From CATOSP01 sp965204715 (GTDB lineage: Bacteria > Chloroflexota > Dehalococcoidia > Lucifugimonadales > UBA3495), in the NCBI GenBank assembly GCA_965204715.1, contig OZ242009.1:4216001-4280000 (forward strand): a stretch of DNA of 64,000 bases. The letters are read 5' to 3'. Both the position numbers and the translations under genes were made by a program. Position 1 is the stretch's first letter. Every line of letters begins with the position of its first letter. Below are positions 1 to 6,934 of this stretch, piece by piece. The notes under the pieces are model-generated. The model was not told the DNA's origin. It worked only from the letters and a program-made list of their open reading frames with translations, and did no database searches.

Positions 1-1
1 A

Positions 2-376
2 GAGTCGGGCGCAAGGCGTTTGGTGGACGTCCGCCTGAACAATGTCTCCCAATTGTCGGGGTTCGCCAAGAGAGACGACCTGGCGTATTTCCTGGACAAA
101 ATCTGCCGGATGACATACGTTCATCTACCGGAGTTGGCGCCCACCAGAGAGATGTTGGACGCTTACCGGAAAGACCACCACGATTGGGAAACTTACGAGC
201 GTCAGTTTCTCGCTCTAATGGACGAACGGCGGATTGGCAAGAAGGGTATAAAGAGAGTGATTTCAAACGGATGTCTGTTGTGCAGCGAGGACAAGCCAGA
301 CCGATGCCATCGTAGGCTGGTGGCTGAATATCTGGACCGGCAGTGGGGCGATGTCGAAATCGTCCACCTGGGCTGA
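2..376 (+). CDS. DUF488-family protein, 5' end cut by the window edge
   Basis: The frame is open to the window edge (reading ESGARRLVDVRLN), so the true start lies upstream. The visible 124 residues fit the DUF488 family: DVRLN at the start, GFAKRDDLAYFL, a YVHLPELAPT segment, and near the end LLCSEDKP followed by CHRR, the family's conserved Cys/His/Arg cluster. The biochemical role of DUF488 is not established. It ends 14 bp before the next gene on the same strand, so the two are probably cotranscribed. Confidence 0.8.
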   Translation, partial: ESGARRLVDVRLNNVSQLSGFAKRDDLAYFLDKICRMTYVHLPELAPTREMLDAYRKDHHDWETYERQFLALMDERRIGKKGIKRVISNGCLLCSEDKPDRCHRRLVAEYLDRQWGDVEIVHLG

Positions 377-390
377 CAGGAGGGACCGAT

Positions 391-1341
391 ATGTCACAAG
401 TTAACACGGTTTTGGGGCCGGTGGATACCGCCGACCTGGGGTTTACACTCAGCCACGAGCATGTCACCCTGGGAGCCGCAGGGGCCGCGGCCACCTACCC
501 CGGTTTCCAGGACCGTCAGCACATCGCCGACTCCGCAACTGCTGCCCTTGCCGAGGCTTACGAGGGCGGCGTGCGGACCATCATTGACGTTACCACCTTC
601 GACTTGGGCCGGGACGTTTCGATGATGGTCGAGGTCAGCCAGCGCACAGGGGTCCACGTCATCCCCTGCACCGGGAACCACCTGGCCGTGCCGCGCATCT
701 TCTGGGGCGCGCCGGTCGACCGGGTGGCCGAGCTATTCATCAAGGAAATCGAGGAAGGGATTGAGGACTCCGGAGTAAAAGCCGGGATCATCAAGGTTGC
801 CAGCGACCGGGGCGGCGTGACTCCCAACGAGGAGACCGTGCTCCGGGCCGCCGCGCGGGCCTGCAACGCCACCGGAACGCGCATCAGTACCCATACCTGG
901 TCACCGGACCGCGTCGGTGAGCAGCAGGTGCGCATTCTCAAGGAGGAAGGCGTTGACCTCAACCGGGTGTACGTGGGCCACAGCAACGACGACACCGACG
1001 TTGGCTATCTGACCGGACTGCTAGAAGAAGGGGTGTGGTTGGGCCTGGACCGTTACCCTGGCGGAAGGACGCCCGAGACTCCGACCTGGGACGTGCGCAC
1101 TGCCGTCGTCAAGCAGTTGATCGACGCGGGCTGGGCGCACCGGCTGATGCTGTCCCACGACCACTCCACACCGGCAGTACAACCTTCCGAGGAGTTGCGC
1201 CAGGAGCGGGAGCAGTTCAACCCCGACGGATACCTGTTCATCACCCGTAACGTCCTGCCCCGGCTGCTGGAACTGGGCGCAACCGACGCCGATGTCCAGG
1301 CTATCATGGTGGACAATCCCCGCCGTTTCTTCGAGGACTAA
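391..1341 (+). CDS. phosphotriesterase-family metal-dependent hydrolase
   Basis: A 316-residue amidohydrolase-superfamily TIM barrel of the phosphotriesterase/lactonase group. Metal ligands are visible in the right order: HEH at residues 22-24 after beta-strand 1, a candidate carbamylated Lys at about 135 (GIIKVAS), His at about 168 (STHTW), His at about 197 (VGHSND) and the strand-8 Asp in LSHDHS near residue 256. The ATG at 391 follows an AGGAGGGA ribosome site. In this family the substrate cannot be read from sequence; lactone or ester hydrolysis is as likely as organophosphate hydrolysis. Confidence 0.85.
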   Translation: MSQVNTVLGPVDTADLGFTLSHEHVTLGAAGAAATYPGFQDRQHIADSATAALAEAYEGGVRTIIDVTTFDLGRDVSMMVEVSQRTGVHVIPCTGNHLAVPRIFWGAPVDRVAELFIKEIEEGIEDSGVKAGIIKVASDRGGVTPNEETVLRAAARACNATGTRISTHTWSPDRVGEQQVRILKEEGVDLNRVYVGHSNDDTDVGYLTGLLEEGVWLGLDRYPGGRTPETPTWDVRTAVVKQLIDAGWAHRLMLSHDHSTPAVQPSEELRQEREQFNPDGYLFITRNVLPRLLELGATDADVQAIMVDNPRRFFED

Positions 1342-1382
1342 CCCTTCAATCCGCGTGCATAGCTGGTCCCGGCGCTGCTGAT

Positions 1383-1390
1383 GGTACAAT
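1383..1390 (+). promoter_or_regulatory. extended -10 promoter, likely leaderless transcript
   Basis: TGGTACAAT is an extended -10 element (TGn plus TACAAT at 1385-1390). The downstream ATG begins at 1397, only 7 bases past the -10, so the transcript would start at or next to the start codon. There is no clear -35 hexamer. The same TGGTA(C/T)AAT element occurs at about 38937, 39480 and 41816. Confidence 0.5.
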
Positions 1391-1396
1391 AGGAAC

Positions 1397-2059
1397 ATGG
1401 CGACCGAACCACAGCTTGACCCGCAGTCATTGGTAGCTCGCATCATCGCTGAGCTTCAGGCCAACCCTGAAGCTCAGCAGTTGCTTCTGCGCGCCCTTCT
1501 CACCAACGAGTTCCTGGGTATGCCCACCCGCCTCGACGCCATCTAAAAGGACATCGCGGAACTGAAGGAGGACGTGGCGGAGCTCAAAGAGGATGTAGGC
1601 GAACTGAAGAACGACATGGGAACCATCAAGGGCATTATCCTGAAGAACACTCTCCATAGGCGGCTCAGCAGCGAAATTTACCATCCGTTGCAACTCAGAC
1701 GGCCCAGGTTGATTCAAAGCCCCATGCAACACCCAGGGGAAGAGTTCATCGACCTGATCGACGATGCGGTGCTTGATGGGAGTATCAGCAGCGAGAACAA
1801 GACAAGGATCGACAAGACGGATTTCATCATACGCGCCCAGAGGCGGAGCGAAAGGACCGTCGTGTGGATAGTGGCTGAAGTATCCAACAGAGTGGGCGAG
1901 AGTGACGTCGTACGCGCCAGGGAGTCCGCCGATATCCTGGGTATTTTAATCGATGAGGAAATAGTAGCCGTGGTTTCAGGTTACAGCATCAACCTCCGCG
2001 ACTTGGCGCGCGCCGAAGCGGCAGGAGTCATGTGCATCGAGGTGGAAGAGGACGATTAG
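1397..2059 (+). pseudogene. coiled-coil plus nuclease-like protein interrupted by an in-frame TAA
   Basis: An ATG at 1397 opens a frame (MATEPQLDPQSLVARII...) that meets TAA at 1544-1546 (codon 50) and continues in the same frame to 2059. Read through, it is a 220-residue protein: a helical N-terminus, heptad repeats (IAELKEDVAELKEDVGELK), then a globular part with WIVAEVSNRVGESDVVRARESADIL. This layout resembles DUF3782-type proteins that couple a coiled coil to a PD-(D/E)XK-like fold. TAA most simply replaces GAA, since the context LDAI-x-KDIAEL wants Glu. A truncated downstream product from an internal start near 1574 is possible. Confidence 0.6.
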
Positions 2060-2106
2060 CGCCGGACCGGGATGTTCCGGCCAGTGCCGTTTCGGGACAG
2101 TACCCC

Positions 2107-3291
2107 TCAGTAAGCCGCCCGCAGCACCTCCATTATTGGTCCCGCGTCAGTGACGGGCTTGGGATTGGTGCTCAGGCTCCGGTCATGGAGTGTCGCCGTG
2201 GCGATGTACTCCAGTCCCTCCTCAGGAACGTCAACCTCCCGCAGCGTCCGGGGCAGGTCAAGCTCCCGGCATAGAGCGTCCACGGCATCTGCGGCCGCCA
2301 ACCCCGCGTCCTCATCCGTCATGCCTCTCGTCGTCACGCCTATGGCCTCCGCGATCAGGCGTTGACGGTCAGCGCAGGCGTCCAGGTTGTAGCGCATGGT
2401 GTGAGGCAGCAGGATGGCGTTGGCCTCGCCGTGGGGGACGCCGTACAGCCCGCCCACGTGGTGGCAGGTAGCCGTGTTCAGACCCAAGCCCCCGAAGGAC
2501 CCCAGGGACGCCATCGCGCAGGCCGTCTTGGTGTTCAACAGGGTGTCGATGTCCCCGTCCTTGCAGCGGGGCAGGTTCTCGAACAGCAGCCGGATGGCAT
2601 GAAGGGCCATCCCGTCGCCGATGGGGTTGTGGCCCGTGGAGTAGACCGTCTCGATGGCGATGCGCAGTTGGCCGATGGCCGTGGACACCAGAATCCGCAG
2701 CGGCGTCGTGGCCAATGCCTGCCCGTCGATGATGACCGTGCGGTGGGTCACGCCATCGCCGGCGATGCTGAGTTTGCGGCCCAACTTGTGGTCGGTGACG
2801 CCTCCCCCGCCGCGGCTGAACTCGGCGCAGCCCATTGTTGTGGGCACGCTGAGTATGGGCAGCTTGGGCGACGGCGTGGGCGGCACGGTTATGCGGTCCG
2901 GAGGCTCGAAGATTATCGCGTAGTCACGGATGTCCCCGCCCTCGGCCAGCAGAGTCGCCATCGCCTTGGTGGTGTCGTGGGTGCTGCCGCCGCCAACGCT
3001 GATGAACACGTCGGGCTGCGCCTCCCTGGCCATTTCCACCCCGGCCTCCACGGCCTCAACCGGGGAATGGGGCAGTACACCGGAATAGGTCCCGACGTAA
3101 CGATGCCCCAAGGCTTCCTGCACTCGGGGCACCACGTTGCACGCCTGTAGAATGGTCGGGCCGCAGGTGATCATGGCCCGGCGGCATCCCATGCCGTCCA
3201 CCGTCCTGGGCAGTTCATCGATGGCCGTTTCCGAGCAGATGATGTCTTGGTGCAGCGGGTTGTAACGGTAACTCAGTACGTTGCTTGCCAT
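2107..3291 (-). CDS. iron-type alcohol dehydrogenase / maleylacetate reductase-like
   Basis: A 394-residue member of the group III (iron-type) alcohol dehydrogenase fold. The nucleotide-binding motif GGGSTHDTTKAMA lies at about residue 100. The C-terminal half keeps CHHVGGLYGVPHGEANA, with the two late metal-ligand histidines, and LLPHTMRYN. The usual motif GxDAxxHAxE that supplies the first Asp and His ligands is replaced by AIGQLRIAIE, so two metal ligands appear to be missing. Maleylacetate reductases also deviate here, so that activity is an alternative. The ATG at 3291 follows a CCGGAGG site. Transcribed divergently from nothing obvious; it converges on the nuclease-like pseudogene. Confidence 0.85.
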   Translation of the reverse strand: MASNVLSYRYNPLHQDIICSETAIDELPRTVDGMGCRRAMITCGPTILQACNVVPRVQEALGHRYVGTYSGVLPHSPVEAVEAGVEMAREAQPDVFISVGGGSTHDTTKAMATLLAEGGDIRDYAIIFEPPDRITVPPTPSPKLPILSVPTTMGCAEFSRGGGGVTDHKLGRKLSIAGDGVTHRTVIIDGQALATTPLRILVSTAIGQLRIAIETVYSTGHNPIGDGMALHAIRLLFENLPRCKDGDIDTLLNTKTACAMASLGSFGGLGLNTATCHHVGGLYGVPHGEANAILLPHTMRYNLDACADRQRLIAEAIGVTTRGMTDEDAGLAAADAVDALCRELDLPRTLREVDVPEEGLEYIATATLHDRSLSTNPKPVTDAGPIMEVLRAAY

Positions 3292-3364
3292 TATGCCAAC
3301 CTCCGGGTGAATCCCTCTTCTCAGAAAGTGTGAGACTTGTGTGGAAATGGACTTGATACGGTAT

Positions 3365-4003
3365 CTAAACCCGTTTCCTCCGTCCAACTGAAATCAGGCC
3401 CACGAGCAGTACCAATAGCATCAAGTCTCCGGTTGCGTGACCGGTATAGGACGCAACTCCGCATCTGCCGCCCGCGCTTGTCTGCGCTTCCTGCGTGGGT
3501 GTTGCCTGGGTCGATACATAAGGGCCAGGTCCGCTCGGCGGCCCCCATGCGCTGCTGTCCAGCTTTCTAAGTTCCACAAGATCCTCATCAGCTTCACGGT
3601 CCGCTTTAGCTTCCTGAAGAAGCCGCGTCCGGCTGCACAGGCTTACAGTTTCGCCATCCCGGGAGTAAACAATGTACCTCGACCCTTCCAGGAAGGTGAA
3701 TCCGCAGCTTGCTTCATACCTCGCGGTAGTGAGCGAGATATTGGGGGGCAATTCCCCTTTCCACACTACATGGACCTTGAACTCCACAGTCGTTGGACCG
3801 TTAGCTGGGAGAGCACCTATCCCCATGAACGGCGTGTCCTCCCGCACTGAAATCACGGTTGCGGTGAAGACCAACGCGGCACGGTCCAACTCCTCCAGGG
3901 GAGAGCCGGGTTCGATGCAGCTGCACGCGGAAGCCTGTCCCGTGTCCATCAGGAACCAGACCCCGCATACCGCCGCCGCCAGCGCGATTCTGAGCGCCAT
4001 CAT
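3365..4003 (-). CDS. secreted NTR/TIMP-like protein with C-terminal membrane anchor
   Basis: A 212-residue exported protein. Residues 1-26 form a signal peptide ending ASACSC; the mature part begins CSCIEPGSPLEEL, the Cys-x-Cys start typical of netrin/tissue-inhibitor-like domains, followed by ALVFTATVISV and further Cys residues (CGF, LCSR). After a Pro/Thr-rich linker the C-terminus has one hydrophobic helix (LMLLVLLVGLISV) ending in basic GRRKRV, like a cell-surface sorting tail. The function of such bacterial proteins is unknown. It lies 73 bp upstream of the dehydrogenase on the same strand. Confidence 0.7.
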   Translation of the reverse strand: MMALRIALAAAVCGVWFLMDTGQASACSCIEPGSPLEELDRAALVFTATVISVREDTPFMGIGALPANGPTTVEFKVHVVWKGELPPNISLTTARYEASCGFTFLEGSRYIVYSRDGETVSLCSRTRLLQEAKADREADEDLVELRKLDSSAWGPPSGPGPYVSTQATPTQEAQTSAGGRCGVASYTGHATGDLMLLVLLVGLISVGRRKRV

Positions 4004-4117
4004 GCTGCCGTCTCCATGCCCCGATTATAGGCAGAAGGAGAGCCGTATGACAGCCCGCCGTCTCGCAGCCCTTGGGAAACCACCGCCAGCATGATGAACC
4101 GCCCGAGGCAGAGCCGT

Positions 4118-5331
4118 GTTGCCTCAAAATTGGTGTTACTTTTGTGGTGGTTCAAGGTTGAGCATAGGCCAGTAGCCACCGGCGTTCCAGTTCCTTGTTG
4201 ATTTCCTTCAACAGCTTGACTGGGTTGGTTCTCTTGTACTCCTGGTCCAGTCGCTTTTGCTGGTGCCGGGAAAGGACGCCCAGCTCCAACAGGCGGCGGT
4301 AGGGAGTTCTGGGAGCATCATACACCTTGCAGACCCGGGCTCCCCGGGGTGCTTTTCCTGCAGTTGCATCACCGGCTGGAAGAAATTCACATAGCGCTCT
4401 GCCAGGGGATAGAGGCGGTTGAGCTGAGCGAGAGCTTCCTGGGACTGGTAGCGGTCATAGCCCACCAGGGGGGCGGACCACCGGCCAGTTCTTCTGCTCG
4501 ATGTGGGCATTGCCGTTCTTCCAGTAGGGTCTGGCCCGGGTGAAGGTGATGCCTTTCTGCTGACAGTAGGCAAATAGGTGGTGATTGATGAATTCGCTGC
4601 CGTTGCCGGAATCGATACCCAGCAGGGGGAAGGGCAGGGTCTGACCGAAGTGGTGAACGGCGCCATCCACCCGTTGCTGGCCCTTGCTCAGGACAGCCCT
4701 GCAGGCCACCCAGCGGGCGGAGATGTCCACGGCGCTGAGGGTGTTGAGGTACTGCCCTCGGTACTCTCCCCGCAGTGGGCCACCAGGTCTATTTCCAGGA
4801 AGCCGGGCGGGTGTTCGTTCCATTCAGCGAAGGTGGGGATGGGGATGGCAGCCTTAAGCAGGGAGCCTGGTTTGGTGGTGGAGAAAGGCCTCCGATGATC
4901 CTGGTGACGGTGGGGACGGAGCAACCGGTCGATGGTGGCGGGGCTCATGGCGCATACCTGTTCCTCAATTTCCGGTTCCAGGACCAGTTCCCCGTGACGT
5001 TCCAAGACCTCCAGCAACTCGGGCAGGAAGGGTTGCAGCCGCTTGGCACATACCCGGTCGCTGGTTTCCCACAGGGTCTTCAGGGCCGCGGCTGCTTCCA
5101 GACCAAAGCGTTTGGGGCGGCCTGCCTTGCTCTGCCTGACGACAGGAGATCGCGACTCCAGGAAACGGATCAAAGCCTTGCGGTGTTGGCCGGTGAGACT
5201 AACCGCTTCGTCCAGGATCCGCCCCTTCTCCCGACGGCCGGCACTGATGTATCGTGGTCTGATAGCGTTCAAATACTCTCTCATTCCGCCTCGCGTCATG
5301 TCACCCCCGGTAACATCAATTACGAGGCAAC
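4118..5331. mobile_element. degenerate insertion sequence with rve-type transposase
   Basis: Imperfect terminal inverted repeats start GTTGCCTC at 4118 and, inverted, GAGGCAAC ending at 5331; inward of these, AATTGxTGTTAC is conserved at both ends (about 19 of 22 positions). They bracket a broken DDE transposase gene. A second ATGTTACCGGGG copy lies just outside the right end, so the true border could be 20-30 bp further right. I see no target duplication. The remnant ends about 120 bp before the tRNA that carries the phage attachment site. Confidence 0.65.
4152..5299 (-). pseudogene. integrase-core (rve) transposase with at least three frameshifts
   Basis: The remnant can be followed from MTRGGMREYLNAI at 5299 to ERRWLLAYAQP at about 4155. 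Catalytic DDE residues are all recognisable: EIDLVAHCGE, IDSGNGSEF and NAHIEQKNW. The frame breaks near 4757 (between GES/TEG and QYLNTL), near 4470 in a run of C residues (between PVVR and VGYDRYQSQ) and again near 4330 (between QEKHPG and VYDAPRTPYRRLL). Homopolymer indels point to decay, or sequencing error for the C run. The protein would have been about 380 residues. Confidence 0.8.
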
Positions 5332-5450
5332 GATACCCTCCCCGGTAACATTATTTGTGAGTCAGTTCGGAGTATTTCACAACTACCCGATTTCCTGCTA
5401 GACTTGTCTTGGTTGATCGTCCACGCCGGCTGGGCGGGGCGCTCCCAGGT

Positions 5451-5525
5451 GGCAACGTAGCTCAGCGGCAGAGCGGGCGCTTCATAAGCGCTAGGTCACT
5501 GGTTCGAATCCAGTCGTTGCCACCA
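5451..5525 (+). tRNA. tRNA with CAT anticodon (Met, or lysidine-type Ile2); phage attachment gene
   Basis: A full cloverleaf folds: acceptor GGCAACG with CGTTGCC, D-arm GCTC/GAGC, anticodon stem GGCGC/GCGCT around TTCATAA, T-arm ACTGG-TTCGAAT-CCAGT, discriminator A and an encoded CCA at 5523-5525. The anticodon is CAT. It lacks the three G:C pairs typical of initiator tRNA in the anticodon stem, so elongator tRNA-Met or tRNA-Ile2 (needing TilS) are the options. The 3' half from the anticodon loop onwards is the phage attL core and is repeated at 41859. Confidence 0.93.
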
Positions 5526-5528
5526 TCT
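5481..5528. repeat. attL, 48-bp direct repeat in the tRNA 3' half
   Basis: The repeat runs from TTCATAAGCG in the anticodon loop to CACCATCT just past the CCA end, and is identical to 41859-41906. The preceding base differs (C on the left, A on the right), as does the following base, which sets the limits exactly. Integration therefore restores a complete tRNA at the left junction. Confidence 0.95.
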
Positions 5529-5547
5529 TCTCCATGCAGGACGGCAG

Positions 5548-5952
5548 ATGGTGGAACCGCTAACCCAGGTCCTCGGCCGCTGGATGCAGACCACCAGGGA
5601 GGCGCTCCGGGCGGGGGCCAAGCAGGAGGACCTCGCCGCCATGCTCCAGACCGCCGCCGACCAGGAAGAGGACGCCCAGGCCCAACTCCCCTCCGAGTGC
5701 GGACTTGACACCATCTACGACGAGCTGCCCGAGGGGCTGATTGATGTCCCTAGCGCCGCGGCACAATACCACGTGCCACGGCAGACAATTCAGTCATGGA
5801 TCACCGCTGGAAAGCTCAGTCGCATGGGGCGGTTGCGAGGCCGGGCGCCGGGCGGCGGTTACAACGTCATCGCCGAGAGACAATTGCTGGAGATCATTAG
5901 CCGCCCTAAGGACAAGGGCGGTCGGCCAAAGAAAACTTCAGCGTCCTATTGA
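5548..5952 (+). CDS. excisionase/MerR-like DNA-binding protein
   Basis: A 134-residue protein beginning 20 bp inside attL. The C-terminal half (about residues 64-125) reads LIDVPSAAAQYHVPRQTIQSWITAGKL, a helix-turn-helix of the MerR/excisionase type in which a tool-like recognition helix is followed by a wing (LRGRAPGGGYNVIAE). The N-terminal half is acidic and helical. Position next to the attachment site fits an excisionase or lysogeny regulator; the sequence does not tell which. The promoter at 5949 overlaps its stop codon. Confidence 0.6.
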   Translation: MVEPLTQVLGRWMQTTREALRAGAKQEDLAAMLQTAADQEEDAQAQLPSECGLDTIYDELPEGLIDVPSAAAQYHVPRQTIQSWITAGKLSRMGRLRGRAPGGGYNVIAERQLLEIISRPKDKGGRPKKTSASY

Positions 5953-5977
5953 CAAACTTCATACACTAGCCTAATAT
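5949..5977 (+). promoter_or_regulatory. near-consensus sigma-70 promoter for the replication operon
   Basis: TTGACA at 5949-5954, 17-bp spacer, TAATAT at 5972-5977. This is the best -35/-10 match in the prophage and reads toward the winged-helix and iteron genes. It overlaps the stop of the upstream gene and the start of the terminator hairpin at 5976. Confidence 0.75.
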
Positions 5978-6004
5978 CCCTCCCGGCGGCCGGGGGGGAT
6001 TTTT
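5976..6004 (+). terminator. rho-independent terminator ending the excisionase-like gene
   Basis: An 11-bp stem ATCCCTCCCGG / CCGGGGGGGAT with loop CGG is followed by TTTT. Initiation from the 5949 promoter (start near 5984) would remove the 5' arm, so that transcript escapes the hairpin while read-through from 5548 is stopped. Confidence 0.7.
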
Positions 6005-6152
6005 AATTCTCGGCTCCTGGCCTGGGGTTCGGTGGGTTAGCGCGTGCGTCTCCCTCCGGTCGCCGCCAGCATGGGGGCCTCTTGCATCTCGCAATGGAGC
6101 CAAATTTACCGGCACCTGTTGTTTAGGCCCCCGCCACCTGACCGGGGGGAGT

Positions 6153-6593
6153 ATGCAGGAACGGGCTGTGACGCTGCCGATGGCCGAGGTCCTGGCGCAT
6201 GCGCCGGAAGTCTCGCCGTGGGAGGAGCTGGAGGGGACTCCCGGTTTCGACCCGGACCTGGCCAGGACTCTGGACGAGCTGAGCGCCGTGAACCGGATGC
6301 TGCTCGTCAAGCGCATCCGGGGGATCAAGCGGCGGGAGCGGGACCTGCTCGAGGCCATCGCCTCCCAGGGATGGTCCTCATGGCTCAGCCACAAATGGCT
6401 CCAGTGGGCCACCGACCGGAGCGAGTCATCCGTCAGCCACAGCCTGCGGCTGCTTGAAGACGACAAGCTGATACGCCGCAGCGCTCCCAGGATAGCCCAG
6501 GACGGCAGCCGGGTTTACCTGGTGGTCGTCTCAGGGCAAGCGATCATACGGGGGTACACCCCAACAAAACACCGGGGGGCCAACTTGACGTGA
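6153..6593 (+). CDS. winged-helix DNA-binding protein, probable replication protein
   Basis: A 146-residue protein. The central part (about 55-125) has the shape of a MarR/lambda-O-type winged helix: LLEAIASQGWSSWLSHKWLQWAT, recognition helix SESSVSHSLRLLEDDKLI, and wing RRSAPRIAQDGSRVYLVVV. The ATG follows GGGGGAG by a short spacer. Its stop TGA (6591-6593) lies in a GTGA overlap with the next gene, and the overlap falls inside a degenerate copy of the iteron. Position and fold suggest the DNA-binding part of a phage initiator, possibly binding the iterons that follow. Confidence 0.6.
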   Translation: MQERAVTLPMAEVLAHAPEVSPWEELEGTPGFDPDLARTLDELSAVNRMLLVKRIRGIKRRERDLLEAIASQGWSSWLSHKWLQWATDRSESSVSHSLRLLEDDKLIRRSAPRIAQDGSRVYLVVVSGQAIIRGYTPTKHRGANLT

Positions 6594-6934
6594 CGACGTC
6601 AGGCGAGCCCATGCCCGACGGTTCCATACCGGGGGGCCAACTTGACGCCACGTCAAGTGAGGCCAGACCCGCCCAGGCTACCGGGGGGGCCGACTTGACG
6701 CCACGTCAAGTGGACCCAGACCCGACGGTCCCATTACCGGGGGGCCAACTTGACGTGACGTCAAGTGAGGCCGCGCCCGCCCAGGTTACCGGGGGGGATC
6801 AACTTGACGTGACGTCAAGTGATTCCAGGCCCGACGGTTCTCCTACCGGGGGAGAAGCAAGCTACGCCTTGCCGATCAGACCCGACTTTCCAGGCACCGG
6901 AGCGGACACGGCTTCACTTGACGTGACGTCAAGT
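6583..6934. repeat. palindromic iteron array inside the initiator ORF
   Basis: Five 19-bp copies of ACTTGACG-nnn-CGTCAAGT (spacer CCA or TGA) lie at 6640-6658, 6693-6711, 6748-6766, 6802-6820 and 6916-6934; a degenerate half-copy is at 6583-6601. The first four full copies start 53, 55 and 54 bp apart, close to five helical turns, so they face the same side of the helix. Each is preceded by a G-rich ACCGGGGGG segment except the last. This is the pattern expected of initiator-binding iterons. Confidence 0.75.

Noticed and set aside
6583..6934. TGACGTCA palindromes as eukaryotic-type CRE sites or restriction-site clustering
   Set aside because: The repeated unit is the 19-bp ACTTGACG-nnn-CGTCAAGT with regular spacing, and two copies have CCA instead of TGA at the centre, so TGACGTCA is incidental.
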